Source of the DNA: Ornithinibacillus halotolerans
GTDB taxonomy: Bacteria > Bacillota > Bacilli > Bacillales > Amphibacillaceae
Assembly (NCBI RefSeq): GCF_014637405.1
Contig: NZ_BMEY01000004.1
Span: forward strand, 1-64,000
DNA length: 64,000 nt
Direction: 5' to 3'
Both the position numbers and the translations under genes were made by a program. Below, one piece after another: positions 34,206-42,580 of the stretch; position 1 is the first letter of the stretch; the number at the start of each line of letters is the position of its first letter. Under the pieces are notes generated by a model, which was not told where the DNA came from, did not search any database, and saw nothing but the letters and a program-made list of their open reading frames with translations.

Positions 34206-34496
34206 TTATATACGTTCTACTTTCACAAAAAAAGGAACAATTAATGTAATAACTAACCCTAAAAGAATTATGGATGGTAATCCGATAAAGATACTCCAAG
34301 GGAGAGGTAAGAAACGGTTTATATACCAACCCGATACCATCATCGGAATCAATATAGCTAGTGATATATAGTTATGAGATGTTATTTTATAGATAGAATC
34401 GCACGTATTACACTGTATTGTTTTATTAGGAAACCATGTTGAAATGTAGACACTTTTCCACTGAATATTTTTTTGACACGACATACATTTTGGCAT
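34206..34496 (-). CDS. CXXC zinc-finger membrane protein (TIGR04104-like)
   Basis: A 96-residue protein starting MPKCMSCQKNIQWK with a second pair CNTCDSIY about 20 residues later. Two membrane segments follow (ISLAILIPMMVSGWYI and WSIFIGLPSIILLGLVITLI). The CxxC-20-CxxC then two-span layout fits the TIGR04104 putative zinc-finger family common in Bacillaceae. Function unknown. The start region overlaps no other gene. Confidence 0.7.
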   Translation of the reverse strand: MPKCMSCQKNIQWKSVYISTWFPNKTIQCNTCDSIYKITSHNYISLAILIPMMVSGWYINRFLPLPWSIFIGLPSIILLGLVITLIVPFFVKVERI

Positions 34497-34573
34497 TTTG
34501 TTTTGATCCCCTTAGAATATACTATTTCTACCACAATACTAACATAATATTTCGAAAATAATATGTAAATAAA

Positions 34574-34610
34574 CAAAAAACACTGTTCCTTTCAACTTGG
34601 AATCAGTGTT
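34574..34610 (-). terminator. Terminator of the DUF2200 gene
   Basis: A stem AACACTGATTCC/GGAACAGTGTT with a short loop is followed on the minus strand by TTTTTTG, directly after the stop at 34617. Confidence 0.75.
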
Positions 34611-34616
34611 TCTTAT

Positions 34617-34973
34617 TTATGGTTTTCTTAAAATCTTCTCCATTGCCTTACCTTTTGCTAATTCATCAATCAGCTTATCCATATATCGAGCTTCTTTCAT
34701 TAAAGGGTCCTCAATCTCTTCGATACGAACACCACAAATGACACCTTTAATCAATGCTCGTGATGGATTCAGGTTAGGTGCTTCAGCAAAAAATGTTTCG
34801 AAGTTTGTCTTATTTTCAATATGTGCTTCTAATTGCTCCTGGCTATAACCGGTTAACCAACGGATGATTTCATCGACTTCTGATTTCGTGCGTCCCTTTT
34901 TCTCTGCTTTTGTTACATAATGCGGATATACACCTGCGAAACTCATTTTATAAATCCTATGCTTGGCCATCAT
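34617..34973 (-). CDS. DUF2200 family protein
   Basis: A 118-residue basic, cytoplasmic protein with the DUF2200 signature. It reads [20 protein letters not shown], then [38 protein letters not shown] and [16 protein letters not shown]. The family is widespread in bacteria with no known function. Two adjacent ATG codons lie behind GGGAGGG, and the second (34970) has the better spacing. It is a single gene with its own terminator and is divergent from the czrA operon. Confidence 0.85.
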   Translation of the reverse strand: MMAKHRIYKMSFAGVYPHYVTKAEKKGRTKSEVDEIIRWLTGYSQEQLEAHIENKTNFETFFAEAPNLNPSRALIKGVICGVRIEEIEDPLMKEARYMDKLIDELAKGKAMEKILRKP

Positions 34974-35130
34974 TACCCTCCCTTACGTTTCCTTTATTAT
35001 AAATCGATATTTACTATTAGTTCAAATAAAATAGGAATTATATCCTTTGACATTCACAACATGTAACCTTATTCTATATATGAGCATATAATTATATATT
35101 AAATTATTCATATAAAAAGGAGAATAAGCG

Positions 35131-35466
35131 ATGAGTGGAGAACAGGTTCAAGAAAAGGTCTTTAACGAAAAAGATCAACACTTAGATGAAGAAACGTTAT
35201 TTGTTGTATCACAAACATTCAAAGCGTTGAGTGATCCAACACGAATTCGCATTTTAAATTTCTTATGTACTGGAGAACATTCTGTAACTGACATCGCAGA
35301 GACGTTAAATCTAAGCCAATCTAGTGTCTCCCATCAATTACGATTCTTGAAAAATTTACGTTTAGTTAAATTTCGCAGAGAAGGAACAACATTATACTAT
35401 TCAGAAGATGATGATCACGTGATGAATCTATTGAAGCAAGCAATTGACCATGCGGAGCATCATTAA
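35131..35466 (+). CDS. czrA: ArsR/SmtB-type metal sensor (CzrA-like)
   Basis: A 111-residue winged-helix repressor. The HTH lies at [20 protein letters not shown] near residues 53-72, and the wing [11 protein letters not shown] follows. The C-terminal helix [19 protein letters not shown] holds the Asp/His residues that form the alpha-5 zinc site of CzrA/SmtB. It sits 20 bases before a cation efflux gene, so it most likely represses the pair until Zn, Co or similar metal binds. The upstream DNA contains ATATGA...TCATAT, a possible part of the operator, but I do not see a clean TGAAC-type operator. The ATG follows AAAAGGAGAA. Confidence 0.9.
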   Translation: MSGEQVQEKVFNEKDQHLDEETLFVVSQTFKALSDPTRIRILNFLCTGEHSVTDIAETLNLSQSSVSHQLRFLKNLRLVKFRREGTTLYYSEDDDHVMNLLKQAIDHAEHH

Positions 35467-35486
35467 TAATAAGGGAGGACAACAGT

Positions 35487-36440
35487 TTGGGACACGATCA
35501 TGGTCATGACCATACTCATGGGGCAAATAAGAAAGTATTGTTAATTAGTTTTATCATTATTACACTTTATATGATTGTCGAAGCGATTGGCGGATTTCTA
35601 ACAAATAGTCTCGCCTTGATAGCAGATGCAGGACATATGTTAAGTGATGCTATCTCACTTGGTATTGCTTTACTCGCTTTTACATTTGGTGAAAAGGCTG
35701 CTAATTATAGTAAAACATTTGGATATAAACGATTTGAAATATTAGCTGCTGTGTTAAATGGAGTAACACTAATAATAATTGCCATTTTTATCTTTTATGA
35801 AGCAATCATTCGTTTCCAAAATCCACCGGAAGTAGCTTCTACTGGTATGTTAATTATCGCTTGTATAGGGTTACTCATTAATATTATAGTAGCCTGGATT
35901 ATGATGCGTGGTGGAGATGTTGAAGATAACTTGAACATGCGTGGAGCATATTTGCATGTAATTAGCGATATGCTAGGCTCCATTGGTGCAATCATCGCTG
36001 CATTACTTATTATCTTTTTCGGTTGGGGTTGGGCTGATCCACTAGCAAGTGTCATCGTTGCTATACTTGTGTTGCGAAGTGGCTACTTCGTTACTAAGTC
36101 AGGTCTTCATGTTCTGATGGAAGGAACACCGAAAAATGTGGATATAGAAAAGGTAGTACAAACAATAAGTCGTGCTAATGGGATCAAAGCTGTTCATGAT
36201 CTTCATGTTTGGTCTATTACGAGTGGATTAAATGCACTTTCATGCCATGCTGTAGTCGATGATAAAATGACGATTGCTGAAAGTGAACAAGTGCTTCGTC
36301 AAATTGAACATGATTTGGAACACGAAAATATACATCATATGACGATTCAGCTAGAAACTTCCGCCCACATTCATGACAATTCGATCCTTTGTAATGTGCA
36401 AGCCGAATCTAGTGGCCATCATCATCACCATCATCATTGA
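35487..36440 (+). CDS. czcD: Cation diffusion facilitator CzcD-type metal exporter
   Basis: A 317-residue CDF transporter with six membrane segments in the first 200 residues. Metal-site residues are in HMLSDAISL and in HVISDMLGS (HxxxD pairs in segments 2 and 5). A His-rich start (GHDHGHDHTHG) and a C-terminal cytoplasmic domain follow. The protein ends SSGHHHHHHH, an eight-residue natural poly-His tail after Gly. It exports Zn, Co or Cd in exchange for protons. The start is TTG at 35487 behind GGGAGG. It is the second gene of the czrA-czcD operon and is followed by a terminator. Confidence 0.92.
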   Translation: MGHDHGHDHTHGANKKVLLISFIIITLYMIVEAIGGFLTNSLALIADAGHMLSDAISLGIALLAFTFGEKAANYSKTFGYKRFEILAAVLNGVTLIIIAIFIFYEAIIRFQNPPEVASTGMLIIACIGLLINIIVAWIMMRGGDVEDNLNMRGAYLHVISDMLGSIGAIIAALLIIFFGWGWADPLASVIVAILVLRSGYFVTKSGLHVLMEGTPKNVDIEKVVQTISRANGIKAVHDLHVWSITSGLNALSCHAVVDDKMTIAESEQVLRQIEHDLEHENIHHMTIQLETSAHIHDNSILCNVQAESSGHHHHHHH

Positions 36441-36459
36441 TCGGCTGGATAATAAAATA

Positions 36460-36498
36460 AAAATCCTCTCAAGCTATCCATGCCTGAGAGGATTTTTT
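36460..36498. terminator. Bidirectional terminator between czcD and the convergent gene
   Basis: AAAATCCTCTCA and TGAGAGGATTTT pair across a 13-base loop and are flanked by A- and T-runs. It ends czcD and the minus-strand gene at 36497, which overlaps its edge. Confidence 0.75.
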
Positions 36499-36763
36499 AT
36501 GGTTCATTCCAGAATAATACGCCATATAAGAGTGGTCCAATGAAAGTCAAAAGGAGAACAATGATGTTTCCAATGATACCAATTTTTCTGATTGTTCCTT
36601 TGCCTCCAAACCATGGAAGAATAATACCAATGATGGAACCAATTATTAGAAATGGAAATACTGCCTCATCTGGTACAAAATGAACGCCATTTAAAAATAG
36701 TAAATAAAGTATCACATTGAAAGTAAAAATAGCTACTGAAATAGTATGTACATATCTTTTCAA
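36497..36763 (-). CDS. Small three-span membrane protein
   Basis: An 88-residue protein with three hydrophobic segments (near residues 8-24, 36-52, 62-82), containing FPFLIIGSIIGIILPWFGGKG. No family recognised. The likely start is TTG at 36763, for which only a distant GAGGGGAG is seen, so the start is uncertain. It converges with czcD. Confidence 0.55.
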   Translation of the reverse strand: MKRYVHTISVAIFTFNVILYLLFLNGVHFVPDEAVFPFLIIGSIIGIILPWFGGKGTIRKIGIIGNIIVLLLTFIGPLLYGVLFWNEP

Positions 36764-36802
36764 TTTACAACAACTACTCCCCTCAATTGGATTAGATCAT
36801 AC

Positions 36803-37213
36803 CTATTTTTCTAAAATCCTTTTTAAACTAGTACTTATCATTTCAAATTCTTTCTTTGAAACAGAATTATCTGGCTCGATCCAAGAGAACCCATCATTTA
36901 TATAACGTGGAAAAACGTGCATATGATAATGTTCTACATCTTTGAACTGACCATTATTCTGTAAAACTGTAATTCCATCTGTTTCTAGTAATCTTTCAAG
37001 AGCTATGGCAACTCTTTGAGCGGCATGAATAACATGTGCCAAACTATCTTGATCCACATCACTAAATTCTTGATAATGTTTTTTCGGAACTACTAATATA
37101 TGACCGTTGGTAATTGGATATTTGTCCAAGAAGCAGCATACGAATTTATCTTCATAAACAATGTAAGCCTCTTCTTTTTTAGAAATGATATCACAGAAGA
37201 TACAAGTTTCCAA
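36803..37213 (-). CDS. HIT-family protein
   Basis: A 136-residue histidine-triad protein. CIFCDIISKKEEAY lies at the N terminus with the zinc-type Cys pair, GHILVVPKKHY follows, and the active-site triad is HYHMHVFPR (HxHxHxx). HIT proteins hydrolyse or transfer nucleotide groups from AMP-linked or dinucleotide substrates. The physiological substrate is not known. The start is TTG with AGGGGAAATTTTCA upstream. Confidence 0.88.
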   Translation of the reverse strand: METCIFCDIISKKEEAYIVYEDKFVCCFLDKYPITNGHILVVPKKHYQEFSDVDQDSLAHVIHAAQRVAIALERLLETDGITVLQNNGQFKDVEHYHMHVFPRYINDGFSWIEPDNSVSKKEFEMISTSLKRILEK

Positions 37214-37296
37214 TGAAAATTTCCCCTTCTATTTTGAATTATGATTTAGAATTGGTGGATGAGTACTGTTATTATGAAATTATTAGTGCTTAGGTT

Positions 37297-37470
37297 ACTC
37301 ATTAATCATATGAGTGACGGTTGAATGACGAATCGCGGTACTATGGGCACTCATTAACCTTATGAGTGACCGTTGAGTGACGAATCTCGATGCTACGGGC
37401 ACTCATCAGCCACATGAGTGACCGTTAAACAAATAATCACAGTGCTAACGGCACTCATACATAATATGAG
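37297..37470. repeat. Second locus of the 52-bp array, four units
   Basis: ATGAGTG occurs at 37310, 37362 and 37414 and ATGAG at 37466, 52 bases apart. Each is preceded by (C)ACTCAT at seven-base loop distance. The middle of the unit (GACGAATC..., TGCTACGGGCACTCAT) is recognisably the same family as 30019-30740 but more diverged between units. It lies in the 290-base gap between the HIT and SRPBCC genes, and nothing else is seen in that gap. Confidence 0.88.
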
Positions 37471-37503
37471 AACCATAATAAACATCCCAAATACAAACAC
37501 GTT

Positions 37504-37947
37504 TTATAAGTCTTCTTTATAAACAATTCCATGCTCTAAATATACTTTTAAAAGAGTAAGGGCTTCTCCCCAGCCAACCGCACACTGGATACAAGCTCTT
37601 AAATCCTTCTCAGAATTTGTATACCCTGTCTCATAAAGTGTAACTGCAGTCCCTTCCCTATAAGGTTCTAGCTCAAATCTAACGGTAGAAGGCTGTTCTC
37701 CAGGTGACCACTGAAATACAAATCGTTTATTGGATACAACCTCAAGTATCTTGCCACCATCTTCTATATCCACTTGGTCACTACCAAAATTTTCCCACCG
37801 CAGTATTATTTCGCCGTTTCCTTTATAATCCATTTCTAACATCGTATTATCTGTAAACCAAGCATTCCACCCTTCAGCAGAAGTCAGCGTCTGATACACC
37901 TTTTCAACAGGTGCTTTTATGTACGTACTATGATTTATTTCTGGCAT
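37504..37947 (-). CDS. SRPBCC (AHSA1-like) domain protein
   Basis: A 147-residue protein of the Bet v1/START-like AHSA1 type. It begins INHSTYIKAPVEKVYQTLTS and carries W-N-AWFTD and GGKILEVVSNKRFVFQW. It ends in the long C-terminal helix with CAVGWGEALTLLKVYLEHG. Such proteins bind small hydrophobic ligands or act as Hsp90-type cofactors, and the ligand is unknown. The ATG at 37947 follows GGAGG by eight bases and overlaps the end of the upstream GNAT gene by 13 bases, so coupling is likely. Confidence 0.85.
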   Translation of the reverse strand: MPEINHSTYIKAPVEKVYQTLTSAEGWNAWFTDNTMLEMDYKGNGEIILRWENFGSDQVDIEDGGKILEVVSNKRFVFQWSPGEQPSTVRFELEPYREGTAVTLYETGYTNSEKDLRACIQCAVGWGEALTLLKVYLEHGIVYKEDL

Positions 37948-38405
37948 AACAGATTCCTCCAATATCGGTTATTGTCATCCCTCTGCCTGAAACCTTTAGA
38001 TTCATAGAAAGGTATGCCATATTTATTTCCTTCTTGGACTGACACATATTGCTCAATTGCACCTTTCCTTACATGTTCCTCAGTAAAAGCCGCCAATAAT
38101 TTTGTACCTATTCCTTGATAGCGATATTGTTCATCAATATAAAATACATAGATTTCACTAATCGTCGGTTCAGTCATCATTCCACCAATCGTACCTACAA
38201 CGCGGTCACCAACTAGAGCTACATGAGTATAAACTCCTTTTACAATATCCTCATGTACTCGTTTGTGATTGTACCAATGTTCTACATTTTTCTGTTGGTA
38301 TTCCTCACTATATATTCCTTGAACAGTTTGCCGCCAACCAACCGAACAAATTCTACTAATCTCTTCTGTATGCTCTGGAGATGCTTGTTTAATCGATACC
38401 TTCAT
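37935..38405 (-). CDS. GNAT-family N-acetyltransferase
   Basis: A 156-residue GNAT enzyme. Strand 4 is ISEIYVFYIDEQY, the acetyl-CoA loop is RYQGIGTKLLAAF, and the C-terminal helix-strand is GNKYGIPFYESKGFRQR. The acceptor is unknown. The ATG follows AAAGAGGTG. It lies between a VOC gene and the SRPBCC gene in a minus-strand cluster (ArsR-like, VOC, GNAT, SRPBCC) that may be one operon. Confidence 0.85.
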   Translation of the reverse strand: MKVSIKQASPEHTEEISRICSVGWRQTVQGIYSEEYQQKNVEHWYNHKRVHEDIVKGVYTHVALVGDRVVGTIGGMMTEPTISEIYVFYIDEQYRYQGIGTKLLAAFTEEHVRKGAIEQYVSVQEGNKYGIPFYESKGFRQRDDNNRYWRNLLCQK

Positions 38406-38418
38406 CGTTCACACCTCT

Positions 38419-38790
38419 TTAAATAGCTTGTACTATCCAAATTTTATATCCATCAGGATCCGCAATCACTGCTTCTTTAACACCCCAATCTCGATCAATC
38501 GGTGCTTGGACAATATCATAACCAGCTTCTTGAATGGATGAAACTGCGAAATGAACATCATCTACTAAAAATTCAATAACGATACCTTTTTCAACTGGTT
38601 CTGGCTCATCAATAATATGAAGTAAAATCGTTGGAGATTTATTGTCCGTTCCAATATGAAAATATGCCATACTTTCATCAACATATCCCTTTTCCAATCG
38701 CAATATTTTCTCATAAAAATAAATTGATTTCTCTAGGTCTTTTACTGGAATGACAATGGTGTTGAGTTTTTCAATCTTAAAATCGACCAT
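38419..38790 (-). CDS. VOC-superfamily (glyoxalase-like) protein
   Basis: A 123-residue VOC module beginning KIEKLNTIVIPVKDLEKSI and continuing YFYEKILRLEKG. The metal-ligand Glu/His region is in TILLHIIDEPEPVE, and the typical end is IADPDGYKIWIVQ. Ligand unknown. The ATG follows GGGGGAAACTTTAA, 14 bases after the stop of the ArsR-type regulator gene, so the two are probably co-transcribed. Confidence 0.85.
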   Translation of the reverse strand: MVDFKIEKLNTIVIPVKDLEKSIYFYEKILRLEKGYVDESMAYFHIGTDNKSPTILLHIIDEPEPVEKGIVIEFLVDDVHFAVSSIQEAGYDIVQAPIDRDWGVKEAVIADPDGYKIWIVQAI

Positions 38791-38804
38791 TTAAAGTTTC
38801 CCCC

Positions 38805-39938
38805 TTATTTCAACATATCTTCTAATACTTGCATCACTCTTCTAATTTCCGCTTGATTCATCGAATAGTATTTTGTATTTCCAACTTGACGAATCAAAAC
38901 AAGATTTGCTTGGTGTAGTTGATTTAAATGACGTGAAACGGTGCTTTGCTTCAAACCCAATTCAGTAATGATTTGTTGGGCATACATTTCTTTTTGTTTA
39001 GCTAGCAAACTAATAATTTGTAGCCTTGTTGCATCCCCTAATCCTTCAAATGTAGTAAACACATCTTCATTTTGAATTACCGTTTGATCCTCATAATGCT
39101 CATCTACGGACGGTTCAAACATAAGAAACATTTGATTTTCAAACTGAAAATACGTCATCAACCTGCCCATATTTGGAACAGGAATGAACGTTATAAGATG
39201 TGCTCTATTAATCTTCTCGATGTCATTTGTATCCGGATATAAACCAGTAATGGCATAGATACCTTCTACATTTGTTCCATAAGATTTATGTAATAGAGAA
39301 GTAGTTTTAGATTGCCATCCGTCTAGCTTATTCTTCTGGAGCTGCCAAATATCTTTAAAACCCGCTTCCCAAAATTCGTGAATTAAATTTAATATCCTTT
39401 CTTTCACTTCTCCGATATCATCATAAAAAGGCAACACTTCTTCTACATTTTCAATCGACCAACTGAGCAAAACTGCTTTGAGAGCTTTTCGTCGGTTCGA
39501 TACATTCCTTAAATGTTCATTTGTAAGGGTAACTTCTTGCAACGTCTTTTCTACGGATTCAATTTTTGGTATGTACTGATTGTAATAATGGATAGCCTCT
39601 TGTATTCCATAGATCATCAAATCTACTACTTCCTCTTCCTGTAGAGCTTCCCACCATCCAATAAAGCCCTCGCAATCTTGATTAATATCATTCACATTAC
39701 TAATATAAAAGTCACGTAAAATAACTCCATGTGCAAACACCGTACGCAAAATGTGAAGATTTTCTTTAACTTCCTTAGGCAATAAATCTGATAGATATTG
39801 AATGGACTCAATTTGGTTGGCGGAACTATTTAAGAAGTAATCAACTAATTGAATGTTAGTCAAAAGGCTTATCCCTAATGATTGTTCTATGACTAATTTT
39901 GATTGTGGATATGTATTTATGAGTAGATTTCTTTCCAT
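38805..39938 (-). CDS. Long ArsR-type regulator with N-terminal DUF5937-like domain
   Basis: A 377-residue protein. The last 90 residues are an ArsR winged helix (FEGLGDATRLQIISLLAKQ, AQQIITELGLKQSTVSRHLNQ, then a wing NTKYYSMN). The first 280 residues are a helical/beta domain like the DUF5937 region found before ArsR HTHs in Firmicutes. No Cys cluster for metal is visible, so it may sense a small ligand. It heads a possible operon with the VOC, GNAT and SRPBCC genes. The start is ATG. Confidence 0.75.
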   Translation of the reverse strand: MERNLLINTYPQSKLVIEQSLGISLLTNIQLVDYFLNSSANQIESIQYLSDLLPKEVKENLHILRTVFAHGVILRDFYISNVNDINQDCEGFIGWWEALQEEEVVDLMIYGIQEAIHYYNQYIPKIESVEKTLQEVTLTNEHLRNVSNRRKALKAVLLSWSIENVEEVLPFYDDIGEVKERILNLIHEFWEAGFKDIWQLQKNKLDGWQSKTTSLLHKSYGTNVEGIYAITGLYPDTNDIEKINRAHLITFIPVPNMGRLMTYFQFENQMFLMFEPSVDEHYEDQTVIQNEDVFTTFEGLGDATRLQIISLLAKQKEMYAQQIITELGLKQSTVSRHLNQLHQANLVLIRQVGNTKYYSMNQAEIRRVMQVLEDMLK

Positions 39939-40054
39939 AACATCACTCCCTTATCCCAATATTCAATATTCAAATATTAATTACTATTATTTTAATAAAT
40001 CCATTACAAGAAATCAATAACACTTTAAAATATTCTGCCTTTTTTATTCATAAA

Positions 40055-40094
40055 AATAAAAACGAACCAGCATCATTTTACATGACTGGTTCGC
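40055..40094 (-). terminator. Terminator of the small membrane protein gene
   Basis: A stem CGAACCAGTCATG.../...TGCTGGTTCG is followed on the minus strand by TTTTTATTTTT, about 15 bases past the stop at 40110. Confidence 0.7.
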
Positions 40095-40109
40095 CTTTAC
40101 ACTGGATAG

Positions 40110-40331
40110 CTAAAGAAATTCACTTCTCTTTCTCATTTTCACACTAAAAAACTTACGTCTATACTGTCTTATCGTAAAAAATTTAGAAAGCAAATAGTGA
40201 ATGACAGCAATTGATAGTAATAGATCGATATATACAACTTTCGTTCCACCGACTGTCGAAACAACCGTTACGAAAAAAGTATACGAAATTAACAGTAAAG
40301 CAAGGATATAATACCTTCCTTTTAGTTCCAT
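40110..40331 (-). CDS. Small two-span membrane protein
   Basis: A 73-residue protein with two hydrophobic segments (YYILALLLISYTFFVTVV, and VYIDLLLSIAVIHYLL) and a very basic C-terminal tail (RQYRRKFFSVKMRKRSEFL). No family recognised. The ATG at 40331 follows AGGAGG by six bases. The open frame extends 11 codons upstream through that ribosome site. Confidence 0.55.
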   Translation of the reverse strand: MELKGRYYILALLLISYTFFVTVVSTVGGTKVVYIDLLLSIAVIHYLLSKFFTIRQYRRKFFSVKMRKRSEFL

Positions 40332-40508
40332 TTCATACCTCCTAATTTTATATTTCTGCTTCAATTTGAAAGTACAATTCTTTCAAACCAAATCTATTAC
40401 ATTCAAGGTATTTTAACAATAGACCGTTATACCTATTTATATTAACTTTTTTCATTACAATTTGTTATTCCATGTTTAATGCTATTCATCCAGTTTAAAA
40501 CTCTTCTA

Positions 40509-40589
40509 CTAACGAAGAACTAACGATATCTCATTGTTCAATTCTCTACACATCATGAATATATTTTTATCAGGAAATTCTTCAGTCAT
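40509..40589 (-). CDS. Possible 26-residue peptide or gene fragment
   Basis: An ATG at 40589 with GGAGGTGAAGCG immediately upstream opens 26 codons (MTEEFPDKNIFMMCRELNNE, then six more). The ribosome site is strong, but the product is short. It could be a degraded start of a larger gene. It is 42 bases downstream of lysS on the same strand. Confidence 0.3.
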   Translation of the reverse strand: MTEEFPDKNIFMMCRELNNEISLVLR

Positions 40590-40630
40590 CGCTTCACCTC
40601 CAATAGTACAATCTATTTTGTATTGTAGTT

Positions 40631-42091
40631 TTATAATTTCCTAGTCAATGGAAACAACACACAATCTTTAATTGTCTCGCTATCAGTAAGGACCATCAAC
40701 AATCGTTCAATCCCAAATCCAAATCCTGATATTGGTGGCATTCCGTACTCCATGGCAAGTAAATAATCTTCATCCATTTCCATTGCTTCTTCATCCCCAT
40801 TACTCTTAAGCATAGCTTGAGCTACTAACCTACTTCGTTGTTCGGTTGGATCTACTAATTCCGAATAAGCATTAATTACTTCAGCACCATTAATGACTAA
40901 TTGGAATCGGTCCGTTATACTCGGATTCATATCATTTGCACGGGCTAGTGGTGAAAGGTCAATCGGATGATTGATTAAAAATGTTGGCTTCATCATATAA
41001 GGACGACTTACTTTTTTATAAAGAATATCAATGAAATTTCCTCGTCCTAAAGATTCTATATCTGCATGTTCCAATTCGATACCATTTCGTTTTGTTTCCT
41101 CCCGTAATGCTTCTACAGTAGGATAAAGGTCAATGTCTATTCCAGTATCCCTAAAAATTAAATCCCTAAAAGAGATGACCTCCCATTCTTCAGAAAAGTC
41201 TACTGTATGTCCTGCAATAGAAATCGTTGTTGTATGAAATACTTCATTTAACACATGTATTATCATGTCTCGCATTAGTTTCATCGTATCTTCATAATTC
41301 CAATAAGCAGCATATCCTTCTACCATCGTAAATTCTTGTAAATGTTGTGGGCTAATTCCTTCGTTTCTAAAACATTTCGCAAACTCAAATACTTTTGTAA
41401 ATCCACCAACAATTAAACGTTTTAAATACGTTTCTGGTGCTATACGTAAATTCAACTCCGTATCTAAAGCACGGTGATGGGTTTGAAAAGGCTTAGCAAT
41501 CGCGCCGGAAGACGTATGCTGCAACACTGGCGTTTCTACTTCTAGGAATTGATGATCTTCAAAAAATCTACGTAGAGCGCTTATCATCTGAATTCGTGCT
41601 AACATCCGTCTCTGTGTTTCTTCAGTCATCAATAAATCCAAATAACGTTGTCTATACCTTGTTTCCACATTGGTTAATCCATGCCATTTTTCTGGAAGGG
41701 ACCGAAGTGCTTTTCCCAAAAGCTGCAAACGTTCTATTCGAAGCGTTTTTTCATTCGTCTTTGTCGAATACATTCGCCCTTCAACACCGATAAAATCCCC
41801 TATATCGATATAATCTTGAAACTGACGATATAATTCTTCCTCAATCTCATCCATTTTTAATAACAGTTGTAATCTTCCTGCTATATCAGAAATCGTTATA
41901 AATGTTAACTTCTTAAATCGACGTATTCCCATTATTCTTCCTGCTACTCGAACATGATTAACCCCATCATCGAGTTTAGCCGCTTCTTGTAGCTCATAAT
42001 TTGTATTAAACTGGTCTGGATATACGGGGACACCTTGTTGTATTAATGACATTAGCTTTTCATTTCTTACTTCATTGATTCCATTACTCAT
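40631..42091 (-). CDS. lysS: Class II lysyl-tRNA synthetase under T-box control
   Basis: A 486-residue class II lysyl-tRNA synthetase. An N-terminal OB-fold tRNA-binding domain covers roughly residues 45-140 (VRVAGRIMGIRRFKKLTFI). In the catalytic core, motif 1 lies near FLEVETPVL, motif 2 is CFRNEGISPQHLQEFTMVE and motif 3 is GFGFGIERLLMVL. It departs from the usual Bacillus form (motif 2 HNPEFTMIE, motif 3 GIGIDRLVM), so it may be a divergent second copy. It has its own promoter and T-box leader rather than sitting in the usual ftsH-folK region. The ATG follows GGAGGAGTC. It charges tRNA-Lys, and it is probably induced on lysine limitation. Confidence 0.9.
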   Translation of the reverse strand: MSNGINEVRNEKLMSLIQQGVPVYPDQFNTNYELQEAAKLDDGVNHVRVAGRIMGIRRFKKLTFITISDIAGRLQLLLKMDEIEEELYRQFQDYIDIGDFIGVEGRMYSTKTNEKTLRIERLQLLGKALRSLPEKWHGLTNVETRYRQRYLDLLMTEETQRRMLARIQMISALRRFFEDHQFLEVETPVLQHTSSGAIAKPFQTHHRALDTELNLRIAPETYLKRLIVGGFTKVFEFAKCFRNEGISPQHLQEFTMVEGYAAYWNYEDTMKLMRDMIIHVLNEVFHTTTISIAGHTVDFSEEWEVISFRDLIFRDTGIDIDLYPTVEALREETKRNGIELEHADIESLGRGNFIDILYKKVSRPYMMKPTFLINHPIDLSPLARANDMNPSITDRFQLVINGAEVINAYSELVDPTEQRSRLVAQAMLKSNGDEEAMEMDEDYLLAMEYGMPPISGFGFGIERLLMVLTDSETIKDCVLFPLTRKL

Positions 42092-42152
42092 TTATGACTC
42101 CTCCATCCTAGAATTAATTTACAAAAATCACCGATTACGAATTTTGGAAAAC

Positions 42153-42462
42153 AAAAAAACTCTCACCCCAAGATTATTCATCTTGAGGACGAGAGTTTTA
42201 ACTTTCGTGGTACCACCTCAGTTTATTGGTATGTCACCATACCAATCTCTTCAGGTACGACAATACATAATTGTTTATACCCTATCTCTATAACGGGAGA
42301 TCCCGTCGCAGTATCACTAAGCAATCCTTAGATCCGTGCGAAGCTCCGAGTCTTTTTTCATTAAGATCATTATTACTCCATCCCACCAACCGGAGCTCTC
42401 TGTTCAATAATGCATCAAAACTACTCTTCTCTTCATAGCCTGTGTATCGTGTTCAATATTTC
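42153..42462 (-). promoter_or_regulatory. T-box riboswitch of lysS
   Basis: Minus-strand leader of about 310 bases. The apical Stem I motif AGAGAGC...GGTTGGTGGGA is followed by the specifier arm CTTAATGAAAAAAGACTC, where AAA (Lys) is the natural specifier given the gene. The T-box antiterminator TGAGGTGGTACCACG lies at 42206-42220. A terminator follows (AACTCTCGTCCTCAAGATG... CTTGGGGTGAGAGTTTTTTTG, 42153-42199). Uncharged tRNA-Lys should stabilise the antiterminator. Confidence 0.92.
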
Positions 42463-42467
42463 TGTAT

Positions 42468-42497
42468 ATTATAGAATGTTGCGATTAATTATGTCAA
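42468..42497 (-). promoter_or_regulatory. Sigma-A promoter of the lysS leader
   Basis: TTGACA (42492-42497), an 18-base spacer and TATAAT (42468-42473) on the minus strand sit immediately upstream of the T-box leader. Confidence 0.85.
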
Positions 42498-42580
42498 GCA
42501 CCTTTTTAAATATCACTATATTATTAAGAGAAAAAAGATGACCAGTTTGGCCACGTCATGTAGATTAATATTTAAAATAG

